The notes beneath the pieces are model-generated. The model was given only the letters and a program-made list of their open reading frames with translations, was not told the origin of the DNA and made no database searches. A DNA stretch of 64,000 bases from Paracholeplasma morum (GTDB lineage Bacteria; Bacillota_I; Bacilli_A; Acholeplasmatales; UBA5453). Positions 26,020-33,563 of this stretch are shown here, one piece after another (position 1 is the stretch's first letter; the number at the start of each line of letters is the position of its first letter). The stretch lies in contig NZ_JAFBBG010000001.1 of the NCBI RefSeq assembly GCF_016907055.1, positions 186,001-250,000 on the forward strand. Direction: 5' to 3'. A program made the position numbers and the translations under genes.

Positions 26020-26048
26020 ATTTTAACATTTACAAATGACTTAGTCAA
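26020..26048 (-). promoter_or_regulatory. Promoter of rpmG-secE-nusG
   Basis: TTGACT (26043-26048), spacer of 17 and TAAAAT (26020-26025), giving a leader of only about 26 bases that consists mostly of the hairpin before rpmG. Confidence 0.7.
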
Positions 26049-26063
26049 TATATTATACCCTAT

Positions 26064-26594
26064 TTACATAGATTGTGATAGTTTTTTCTTAATTCGATAA
26101 ATTGCATTATAAACTTGTTTAGATGCTAAATTTGTGCGGTTTGCAATGCTAGAAATCGATTCTTGATTAAGATAGTAACTACGGTAGATTTCTTCCTCTA
26201 AAGGACTCTTGAAGCATAAAGGTCTAAAATATTCTTTGGGTTCTTCCTCTATGAATAAGGGCGCCCTTCTAGCTTCGTCAATCAATGTATCTATTTGGTT
26301 GTAATATTTCTTTCTTTTATTAGTCAGATTGATAAACTTTCGTTCTAGTATGGTCTCAAAGTATTTAAAGAAGGTTTTATTGAAGCTTTCCTTAAACGTC
26401 AATATGGCCTTATGTAGCATGATTAAGCCTTCCTGATGAAAGTCCTCACGCTCACTATCAAAAACATAAAACTGACTGATTTTCTTGTGTATGAATTTAT
26501 CATACTTTTCAAACATAATCTCTAAAGCCATCATGTCCTGTTGATCACGAACCAAATAGATCAGTTCGTAGTCATTGTAGGCTTTATAATTCAT
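26064..26594 (-). CDS. SigH-like alternative sigma factor
   Basis: The 176-residue protein looks like a sigma-70 family factor reduced to regions 2 and 4. Region 2 is seen at about 10-75 (DYELIYLVRDQQDMMALEIM; EDFHQEGLIMLHKAI) and a region-4 helix-turn-helix at about 145-172 (SISSIANRTNLASKQVYNAI). Bacillus sigH occupies the same position between rlmB/yacP and rpmG, so it is probably the SigH descendant; yacP itself is missing. In Mycoplasma genitalium a comparable factor drives recombination genes. Its targets here cannot be read from the window. AAAGGAGAC precedes the ATG. Confidence 0.82.
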   Translation of the reverse strand: MNYKAYNDYELIYLVRDQQDMMALEIMFEKYDKFIHKKISQFYVFDSEREDFHQEGLIMLHKAILTFKESFNKTFFKYFETILERKFINLTNKRKKYYNQIDTLIDEARRAPLFIEEEPKEYFRPLCFKSPLEEEIYRSYYLNQESISSIANRTNLASKQVYNAIYRIKKKLSQSM

Positions 26595-26603
26595 ATGTCT
26601 CCT

Positions 26604-27299
26604 TTATAGATCTGCAATTTGATATAGAATCAGTGCTGCGGCAACACTGGCATTCAATGAATTCACTTTGCCTTTCATTGGGATATTAACTAAGTAATCA
26701 CATGATTGTTTAGTTAAGTGTGAAATACCTTCCCCTTCATTGCCGATAATTACAGCAATACTTACGGAGGTATCGATTTGTTTATAAGTTTTATCTGCGT
26801 GCATGTCTGTACCAATCACCCAAAATCCGTTTGATTTAAGCTTGTTTATGGTTTGATTGATATTTCCCACTTGGATAACATTCACGTATTCTAATGCACC
26901 AACTGCTGTTTTAGCTACTGTTGCAGTTAACTCTACGCTTCTATTTTTAGGAAGAATAACTGCATCAATTTTAGTTGCTTCAACACTTCTTAAAATAGCG
27001 CCTAGATTATGTGGATCTTCGATTTGATCAAGGATGAGTACTTTTTTCTTGCTTCCATCAAATAAAAACTCTAAATCCTTATATCGATAAGGTTCGACAT
27101 CTGCAACAATCCCTTGATGGTTTTGGTTGTCAGTCATCGTATTGAGCTCGTGTTTGGAAACCAATTCAAAGGATAGCTTATTTGAGTTGATAAAATTGAT
27201 CAACTTCTGATCGGTTTTCTTTTCGTCTAAAAAGAGTTTATAGATCGCTCTCTTGGCTACAATTGCTTCTTTTACTGTATTTTTTCCATATATAATCAT
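26604..27299 (-). CDS. rlmB: 23S rRNA 2'-O-methyltransferase RlmB/TrmH family
   Basis: The 231-residue SpoU-type enzyme has a substrate-binding N-domain (MIIYGKNTVKEAI) and a knotted methyltransferase domain: LDQIEDPHNLGAILRS (about 91-106), IGNEGEGIS (about 188-196) and NIPMKGKVNSLNASVAAALI (about 207-226). It probably methylates a guanosine of 23S rRNA as RlmB does. Order cysS-mrnC-rlmB is ancestral, here interrupted by the P-type ATPase gene. AAAGAGGG precedes the ATG. Confidence 0.93.
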   Translation of the reverse strand: MIIYGKNTVKEAIVAKRAIYKLFLDEKKTDQKLINFINSNKLSFELVSKHELNTMTDNQNHQGIVADVEPYRYKDLEFLFDGSKKKVLILDQIEDPHNLGAILRSVEATKIDAVILPKNRSVELTATVAKTAVGALEYVNVIQVGNINQTINKLKSNGFWVIGTDMHADKTYKQIDTSVSIAVIIGNEGEGISHLTKQSCDYLVNIPMKGKVNSLNASVAAALILYQIADL

Positions 27300-27326
27300 A
27301 TATACCCTCTTTTTACTTTTTTTACT

Positions 27327-29789
27327 TTAAATGTTTGCAAGTTTCATCAATATGTTCTTGATTTGTTGTCTAATAAATCCAGGTATTGAAGACACAACAG
27401 TCATAAGTGGGTATGAAGCTTGTAGTAAAACAATTAATAACAAGAATTGCTCCACCGGTAACCTTGAGACCAATTCACCAGTTCCCGAAGTGAAATAATC
27501 TTTCCACAATGAGTTAAACTCAAAGAAATCCGGGAAGACAATAACCGCTACGATGAATAAGCTGAACATTACTGTAAATAGAATTTTCCTTGTTCCTGTA
27601 AATGGTCTTAATACACGTAATAAAACCATAAACCCAGTAAATGTCGCAGAAATAACGATTAAGGTTGAAGATTGTGTTTTGTCAATGTTTAATATCGGTG
27701 TTAATGCGAATATCACAAGTGTGTTTAATACAACTACAATCGCACCAGGTAATGCCCTCTTCAAGACGTTCATCAAGAATTTACCTCTAACCTGATTGGT
27801 ATTAGGCTCTAGTGCAATCACAAAGGACGGAATACCAATTACAAGGAAATCAATCATGAATAATTGAGAAGTAGTGATTGGATATGACCCTTTGGATAAT
27901 ATCGCAATAATCGCTAACATGAAGGAGAATATTGTCTTCGTTAAGAATAATACAGCACCCTTTTGGACGTTGTTGATAACGCGTCTTCCTTCATTAACTA
28001 CTTTTGGCATGGATGAGAAATTCGAATCCATTAAAACTAAGTGGCTGACGTTTCTCGCTGCTTCACTACCTGAAGCCATAGCGATGGATGTGTCCGCCTC
28101 TTTTAGGGCTAAGATGTCATTAACACCGTCGCCAGTCATTGCGACCGTTCTACCACTTTGTTTAAGTGATGCGATTAAAAGTTTCTTTTGACCTGGGGAA
28201 ACACGCCCAAATACCGTGTATTTATCGGCAGCACGAATAACATCTTTATCACTCATACCATCTAGGCTAATGTACTTATCCGCATCATCAATACCAGCAC
28301 GTTTGGAAATATGCGAAACCGTCATTGGATTGTCACCAGAGATAACTTTTACATCAACACCATGTGTCTTAAAGTATTCAATGGTCAAAATCGCATCTGG
28401 ACGAATGGTATCTTCAATAATGATCAAACCAATTGCTTGAACATCTGATGGGAGTTTATCTTGATCAATGCCATTTTTTGAATGGGCAAGTGCTAATACT
28501 CTATAGCCTTCTTTTGAGTATTTTTCAACATCCTGAGAAATTTCTTTATAGGCCTCACCTTTTAATGCAAACTCCGGTGCGCCTAATACGAAGGTTCCAT
28601 ATTTATCAAATTCAACTGCAGAGAGCTTTCTTGAACTTGAAAATGGAATCACATTGGTTGTTTTGATTTTTCTGGCAGTTCCAAATTTTAGTTCTAAAGC
28701 CTCTGAAGTGAGGTTTTTTTCTTCTAGAGAAGCCATCATTGTCGGAATCGCCTTTTTAACTGGCATTCCTGAAGCATTGACGTATTCAATGACTGTTTTC
28801 ACAGCCATTGTCCCATCCGTGATGGTACCCGTTTTATCTAAACACAAAGTATCGATTCTAGCTAACATTTCGATACAATAAAGTTCTTGAACGAGTGTGT
28901 TATTTTGAGCAAGTCGTAATACCCCAACGGCTAAGGTTGTTGAAGTTAATAAGAATAATCCTGAAGGAATCATCCCTACAACCGCACCAGAGGTTCCTCT
29001 TACAGCTTCTTGATACGTTGCCCCACCTTGAAGTTGCATCCAGAAAAGCACGGCGCCAATTGGGACGATTAGTAACCCAACGGTTCTAATGACCATACGT
29101 AAAGACTTCAATAAGTCTGATTTAGGTTTACGATATTTCTTAGCTTGTCTTGATAGGTTTTCGATATAGGACTCTTTACCTGTTTTAGTCACTTGAGCGA
29201 AACAGTGTCCGGAGACAACGAATGAACCACTTAATAACTCATCACCAGGTTTTTTTAAAATAGGATCGGATTCACCTGTTAATAAGGACTCATTTACTTC
29301 GATTGAGCCACTTCTTACCACGCAGTCAGCACTAATTTGCTTACCGCTTGATAGTTTAAGAATGTCATCCAATACCAAATCTTGAATCATGATTTCTTGT
29401 TCTTCTTTATCGCGAATAACTGAACCAGTTGGCGCAGACAAAAGACTCAACTTATCAATGGTTTTCTTAGCTCTAATTTCTTGATAGATACCAATACCAA
29501 CGTTAAGTGAAATGATGACAACAAAAAACAAATCTTTGAATGCGCCAATGGTAATCAACCATGTCGCAATCCCAATATTCAATAGGTTAAAAAGCGTTAA
29601 GACGTTCGAAAGTACAATCGCTTTGATTGTCTTTGAACTACCTGAAGAAACCTTATTGGACATCCCTGCATGAATTCGTTGTTCAACCTCTTCATAGGTC
29701 AATCCGATTGTTAAGTCAGGATCGTGACGAATTACTTCAATAACTTCTGTAACTTCATGTTTCTTGGATTTAGGTTTGACTTGTTCCAT
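27327..29789 (-). CDS. Cation-transporting P-type ATPase (CtpE/Exp7-like)
   Basis: The 820-residue pump has all P-type ATPase hallmarks: TGES in the actuator domain, the phosphorylation site DKTGTITDG, GDNPMTV and the hinge GDGVNDILALKEAD. About ten membrane helices frame these domains. The M4 motif GMIPSGLFLLTS resembles the CtpE/Exp7 group, for which calcium transport has been reported in mycobacteria; the ion here is uncertain. The start ATG at 29789, with GGGAGGTG before it, gives a normal N-terminus and lies 4 bases from the end of mrnC; a longer reading into mrnC is rejected. It interrupts the conserved mrnC-rlmB pair. Confidence 0.9.
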   Translation of the reverse strand: MEQVKPKSKKHEVTEVIEVIRHDPDLTIGLTYEEVEQRIHAGMSNKVSSGSSKTIKAIVLSNVLTLFNLLNIGIATWLITIGAFKDLFFVVIISLNVGIGIYQEIRAKKTIDKLSLLSAPTGSVIRDKEEQEIMIQDLVLDDILKLSSGKQISADCVVRSGSIEVNESLLTGESDPILKKPGDELLSGSFVVSGHCFAQVTKTGKESYIENLSRQAKKYRKPKSDLLKSLRMVIRTVGLLIVPIGAVLFWMQLQGGATYQEAVRGTSGAVVGMIPSGLFLLTSTTLAVGVLRLAQNNTLVQELYCIEMLARIDTLCLDKTGTITDGTMAVKTVIEYVNASGMPVKKAIPTMMASLEEKNLTSEALELKFGTARKIKTTNVIPFSSSRKLSAVEFDKYGTFVLGAPEFALKGEAYKEISQDVEKYSKEGYRVLALAHSKNGIDQDKLPSDVQAIGLIIIEDTIRPDAILTIEYFKTHGVDVKVISGDNPMTVSHISKRAGIDDADKYISLDGMSDKDVIRAADKYTVFGRVSPGQKKLLIASLKQSGRTVAMTGDGVNDILALKEADTSIAMASGSEAARNVSHLVLMDSNFSSMPKVVNEGRRVINNVQKGAVLFLTKTIFSFMLAIIAILSKGSYPITTSQLFMIDFLVIGIPSFVIALEPNTNQVRGKFLMNVLKRALPGAIVVVLNTLVIFALTPILNIDKTQSSTLIVISATFTGFMVLLRVLRPFTGTRKILFTVMFSLFIVAVIVFPDFFEFNSLWKDYFTSGTGELVSRLPVEQFLLLIVLLQASYPLMTVVSSIPGFIRQQIKNILMKLANI

Positions 29790-29793
29790 CAGA

Positions 29794-30177
29794 TTACACC
29801 TCCCTGTTGGCGATTGAAATCGATAATTCAATGACTTCATCTGCACGTTTGATATCTTTTAAATACAAATAGCCAATGAGTGCTTCAAAACCAGTTGATC
29901 TTTGATAGTCTTCCATATCAATGTTTTTTCTGCCTGGTCCTGAGGCATTACGGCCTTTTTTGAAATAGTTAGTTTCTTCCTCTGTGAGCGTACCTTCGTT
30001 AATCAAAGTCATAATGATTTTAGATTGTGCTACCCCAGAAGTGTAATGAATTGCTTTTTTATGCAAACTGTTAACTTTAGTAATGCCCAATGAAAGCAGG
30101 TACTTACGAATCGATAATTCATAATAAACATCCCCAATATATGCTAGGGCAACGCCATTAAGTAAGTGCGCCTCCAT
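29794..30177 (-). CDS. mrnC: Mini-ribonuclease III (23S rRNA maturation)
   Basis: The 127-residue protein is an RNase III catalytic domain without an RNA-binding domain. It trims 23S rRNA precursor ends in Bacillus. The signature ALAYIGDVYYELSIRKYL and the second acidic motif TGFEALIGYLYL are both present. Its ATG overlaps the cysS stop (TAATG), as expected for the ancestral cysS-mrnC pair, and the overlap suggests coupled translation. Confidence 0.95.
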   Translation of the reverse strand: MEAHLLNGVALAYIGDVYYELSIRKYLLSLGITKVNSLHKKAIHYTSGVAQSKIIMTLINEGTLTEEETNYFKKGRNASGPGRKNIDMEDYQRSTGFEALIGYLYLKDIKRADEVIELSISIANREV

Positions 30178-31490
30178 TAAAGGACACCCATTTCAACAAG
30201 TTGGATTCTAAGTTTATCGGCTTCTTGGTATCGTTTTTCAGCTCTGGCTTGTTGCCAAGCTAAGTACTGCTCGATTTGTTCTTTGGATAAAGGCATCAAA
30301 TCGAGTTCGATTCCAAGAATGCGTAACATTAAAGCGATGGTATGATAGCCTATCGCAATCTCTTTTACGTCTTTTGAACGATTCATATTTTTCAATTGTT
30401 CATAAATGACGCTTAATGCGTTTGCAACATTAAAGTCATCATCCATGGCAGATTTAAATTGTTCTAGAGCTTCTAGGTTGAGATCCACTTGATTGTGTTT
30501 GTTTACAGAAATCTCCAAGAACGCTTGTTTCATCGCTCTTTTGATTCGTTGCCATTCGTTATCAAACTGTTTCATCAGTTCATCTGTATAATTGATTGGC
30601 TGTCTGTAATGGTGAGACAACAATAAGAGTCTATATGATTGGTATTCATAGCTTTCTAATAAGTCTTTGACTAAAATGATGTTGCCAACAGACTTACTCA
30701 TTTTTTGATCGCCAAAATTGAGTCTACCGACATGCATCCAAATGTTTGCTAACTCATGGTTGTCATGCGCACAACTTTGAGCCATTTCATTTTCATGGTG
30801 CGGGAACTTCAAATCAGATCCACCACCATGAATATCTATTTTGTGATTGAAAATCGTATGGTTCATGACCGCGCATTCTGTATGCCAACCAGGTCTGCCT
30901 TTCCCCCAAGGAGAATCGAACGCAATCCCTTCTGAGGTTTGCTTCCACAATGTGAAATCAAATGGTGTTTCTTTTTGACTATCCAGCTCAATCCTTGCAC
31001 CGACATTTAAGTTTTCTAAAACTTGTTTACTCAATTGACCATAATCCTTGATTCTAGTTACTCTAAAGTACACTGAATCTCCACTATGATAGGCATAGCC
31101 TTTCTCAATTAAATCGTTGATGTAGAAAATCATATCTGCGATGTAGTTGGTTGCTTTTGGCATTAAATCTGGAAGTTCACTGCCCAAAGCAATCGAGTCT
31201 TTGATGAATGCGTCTGTAAATGTTTGTGTTAAAACCTTCTCATCGATTTTTAACTTCTGAGATTCCTCGATAATTTTATCATCAACATCCGTAATGTTCG
31301 AAACATACGTAACTTGATAGCCCAAATAAGTGAAATACCTCTTTACAACATCAAAAAACACAACTGGTCTTGCGTTTCCTATGTGAATGTAGTTGTAGAC
31401 AGTTGGTCCACATACATACATGGTTAATTTATTTTCATGAACTGGCTTAAAAACTTCTTTCTCACCAGATAACGTATTGAATAATTTCAA
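30177..31490 (-). CDS. cysS: Cysteinyl-tRNA synthetase
   Basis: The 437-residue enzyme charges tRNA-Cys. It has the HIGH-type motif YIHIGNARP, KMSKS in GDQKMSKSVGN, and zinc ligands in YVCGP, WHTECAV and FPHHENE. It is about 30 residues shorter than Bacillus CysS, mainly at the C-terminus. The start is TTG at 31490, preceded by AGGTGG at a short spacing; no ATG fits the conserved beginning (KLFNTLSGEKEVF). It begins the cysS-mrnC-ATPase-rlmB-sigma run. Confidence 0.96.
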   Translation of the reverse strand: MKLFNTLSGEKEVFKPVHENKLTMYVCGPTVYNYIHIGNARPVVFFDVVKRYFTYLGYQVTYVSNITDVDDKIIEESQKLKIDEKVLTQTFTDAFIKDSIALGSELPDLMPKATNYIADMIFYINDLIEKGYAYHSGDSVYFRVTRIKDYGQLSKQVLENLNVGARIELDSQKETPFDFTLWKQTSEGIAFDSPWGKGRPGWHTECAVMNHTIFNHKIDIHGGGSDLKFPHHENEMAQSCAHDNHELANIWMHVGRLNFGDQKMSKSVGNIILVKDLLESYEYQSYRLLLLSHHYRQPINYTDELMKQFDNEWQRIKRAMKQAFLEISVNKHNQVDLNLEALEQFKSAMDDDFNVANALSVIYEQLKNMNRSKDVKEIAIGYHTIALMLRILGIELDLMPLSKEQIEQYLAWQQARAEKRYQEADKLRIQLVEMGVL

Positions 31491-31512
31491 ATTTCCACCT
31501 CATTATTATTAT

Positions 31513-31541
31513 ATTATAAATAATAATACTCAAAAACACAA
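31513..31541 (-). promoter_or_regulatory. Probable promoter of cysS
   Basis: TATAAT (31513-31518) with TTGTGT (31536-31541) at 17 bases. The -35 lies inside the terminator hairpin of the preceding gene, an economical overlap. Confidence 0.5.
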
Positions 31542-31564
31542 GTTTTTAGGCGTTTTTGAGTATT
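31520..31564 (-). terminator. Terminator of the DUF2779 gene
   Basis: A 13-bp stem AATACTCAAAAAC/GTTTTTGAGTATT (31525-31564) followed by an ATTATTTAT tail on the minus strand. Overlaps the cysS promoter. Confidence 0.7.
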
Positions 31565-31579
31565 GTCTTTCTAAAGGGA

Positions 31580-33403
31580 TTATCTAATGCCTGCAGTCTT
31601 TCGAAGTTCATTAAGTATTTCAACCATCGCCCATGTATCTTGTTTACAATAATTCTTCAAATCACGGTAGTTTCTTTCGAATGTTTTAGGATCCATTTTT
31701 GGGAATAATGAGTATGTTACCAATGCTTCTGATCCATTTCCAATTGGCATCCCTTTATAGGTTAAATTAGAAAATAATGGCAAGACTTTTTTAATTGAAT
31801 AGGAGCCGTTTAAATCTGTATGGTAATAATTGATCTTTTTTGCCTCTTCTTCATCGTACCCTAAGTTCTTATACAGTTTGGTGTTTCCTTTAACAATGTC
31901 CATTAAATCAAACAGTCTATCTGCGATGTCAAGCAAGCGTTCTTTATATGCAGGAAATAGCCTAGCTAACTCATTTATACGTGTTTTTTCAAACGCTATG
32001 TTATAGACTAAAACAGAGCCTCCGTCTGGCTTAATGACGTCGATCATTCCTTTAATTAAAGCCTCGCGTGGATCATCATGATCTTTAGCTAGGAAGCCAT
32101 AATGATCGCGTTCTTTATCACATACGCCGGGCGTGCGTTCGACATGTATTGAGTATTGAAATAAAGACTGCATATAAGGGACTTCGCCTTTATACCTAGG
32201 CAGTGGACAAGGAAATGATTCAAAGTCTAAATGGTAAATTGGGTACCTTAGTTCATGAATTCCTTCCCTTATCTTTCGGTAATTGTAATATGGTTCCTCG
32301 GATTCAATCACACGTCTTTGTATGATGTTGTTTTCTCTAGTTAACCAAGACTCATCAATATCCAGTGCATTAACAACACCTTCGTTGATTAAATCATATC
32401 TATCGTGTTTTTCTCCAGTTGTATCGGTAAACCCGTGATGGTTATTAAGATAGGTTAATATGCTATTCTTAGCAGGCACATGACTCCAGCAAATATCATA
32501 GAATTGACATTGCTTACGGTCTTTTCTTTGGCAGTGCTTCCCAACAGGTACAGGGTTAGCATTCATTGTATTAAGGTGATCAATTACCACATTCATATCC
32601 GCTTCTATAATCGGCATATACCGTTCTGTGATTGATGTAAAATCGATAAAAACAATGATGTTATCTTGATAGACTGGTTGGTTGTTTAGGTCGTATGTCC
32701 CATCAAACACATAGTCTTTATTTAAAACAGCTAGGTAATACTTACCTGGCTTATTAGGCGTATCTTTGGAATGCTCAATCACATACCTTTGAAATGCTAA
32801 GTCATAAACATATCTACCAACGTCTGAAAATCGGTCTAATAGTTTATCTAATTTCTTCTCGTACTTATCATCTACTGAGAATCCCAAATCTTTTGTAAGC
32901 ATTAAAATGCCTTCAGGCGAGAAAGCAAACATCGATTCTTTTTCATGCTTCATATCTAAATATTTTCTAGAAGTGGTTGCCTTAGTTTCAAAGATTCTAA
33001 AGTGATTTTCTTCTTCTAAATAGCCATCCAGAAAGCAGTAAAAGTAATACCCATTCTTTTCCATCTCGAACTTCTTTTGTTTATAAGTATCTAACATGTT
33101 AAACGTGAATTCACCACTAAACTTCCCTTTAACCGCATTTGCAGTTAATCCTTCTATTGCGTTATAGTAGGGCATCATCGCGTTTAATTGAATGTCTTCT
33201 TTTTCAATGAGGTCTTCGTCATTTTCATCGTACATGTCACTAAGCAGTAACTCTGTTTTCGCAAGATTTTCTGAAGTCATTAAATCGTCCATGTTGTCAG
33301 AAAAAGTAACTAGAGCATTGCGTTTTTTACGATAGATTTCTTCTAGTGGAGCATATCTAGAACATCTAATAATATTGGTAAAACCGGTTTTGGAAATCTT
33401 CAT
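31580..33403 (-). CDS. DUF2779 protein with predicted RecB-like and DnaQ-like nuclease domains
   Basis: The 607-residue protein appears to hold two nucleases. The N-terminal part has a PD-(D/E)xK core (D126, then E139-T-K141) and four cysteines C14, C291, C299 and C305, spaced like the iron-sulfur cluster of Cas4/AddB proteins. The C-terminal part (about 388-607, DUF2779) has a DEDD exonuclease pattern: D393-F-E395, YNIAFEKTRI at 467-476, and Y585-CKQ-D589. It is likely a DNA or RNA processing enzyme, but no partner or substrate is known. It stands alone with its own promoter and terminator; AAAGAGGTG precedes the ATG. Catalytic assignments are my reading of motifs. Confidence 0.78.
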   Translation of the reverse strand: MKISKTGFTNIIRCSRYAPLEEIYRKKRNALVTFSDNMDDLMTSENLAKTELLLSDMYDENDEDLIEKEDIQLNAMMPYYNAIEGLTANAVKGKFSGEFTFNMLDTYKQKKFEMEKNGYYFYCFLDGYLEEENHFRIFETKATTSRKYLDMKHEKESMFAFSPEGILMLTKDLGFSVDDKYEKKLDKLLDRFSDVGRYVYDLAFQRYVIEHSKDTPNKPGKYYLAVLNKDYVFDGTYDLNNQPVYQDNIIVFIDFTSITERYMPIIEADMNVVIDHLNTMNANPVPVGKHCQRKDRKQCQFYDICWSHVPAKNSILTYLNNHHGFTDTTGEKHDRYDLINEGVVNALDIDESWLTRENNIIQRRVIESEEPYYNYRKIREGIHELRYPIYHLDFESFPCPLPRYKGEVPYMQSLFQYSIHVERTPGVCDKERDHYGFLAKDHDDPREALIKGMIDVIKPDGGSVLVYNIAFEKTRINELARLFPAYKERLLDIADRLFDLMDIVKGNTKLYKNLGYDEEEAKKINYYHTDLNGSYSIKKVLPLFSNLTYKGMPIGNGSEALVTYSLFPKMDPKTFERNYRDLKNYCKQDTWAMVEILNELRKTAGIR

Positions 33404-33423
33404 ATTAGCACCTCTTTAGAGTT

Positions 33424-33451
33424 ATTGTACCACAGGATGGTTTTGGGTAAA
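33424..33451 (-). promoter_or_regulatory. Probable promoter of the DUF2779 gene
   Basis: TTTACC (33446-33451), spacer of 16 and TACAAT (33424-33429). An 11-bp AT-only inverted repeat (33458-33483, loop TCTT) lies just upstream. Confidence 0.5.
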
Positions 33452-33503
33452 GTATCTAATTATATATATCTTTATATATAATTTTTAAATCCGTTTTTCA
33501 AGG

Positions 33504-33551
33504 ATAAATAAAACCCCATGTTTTCCAAACGCTTGGATAAAACATGGGGTT
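33504..33551 (-). terminator. Terminator of gltX-lipoprotein
   Basis: A long stem of 13 bp AACCCCATGTTTT with its complement plus an inner CCAA/TTGG pair (33512-33551), followed by TTTTATTTAT on the minus strand. Confidence 0.9.
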
Positions 33552-33563
33552 AATAATTTTGTG

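Noticed and set aside
26064-26594. ECF (extracytoplasmic function) sigma factor
   Set aside because: Its size would fit, but gene position and region 2 pattern point to SigH; no anti-sigma gene is next to it.
29794-29846. Longer P-type ATPase start reaching into mrnC
   Set aside because: The extra residues come from the mrnC reverse frame; the ATG at 29789 has GGGAGGTG and gives the usual N-terminus.
33458-33483. 11-bp AT-only inverted repeat
   Set aside because: It consists of alternating A and T and is expected at this base composition; no T-run or conserved protein site is evident.
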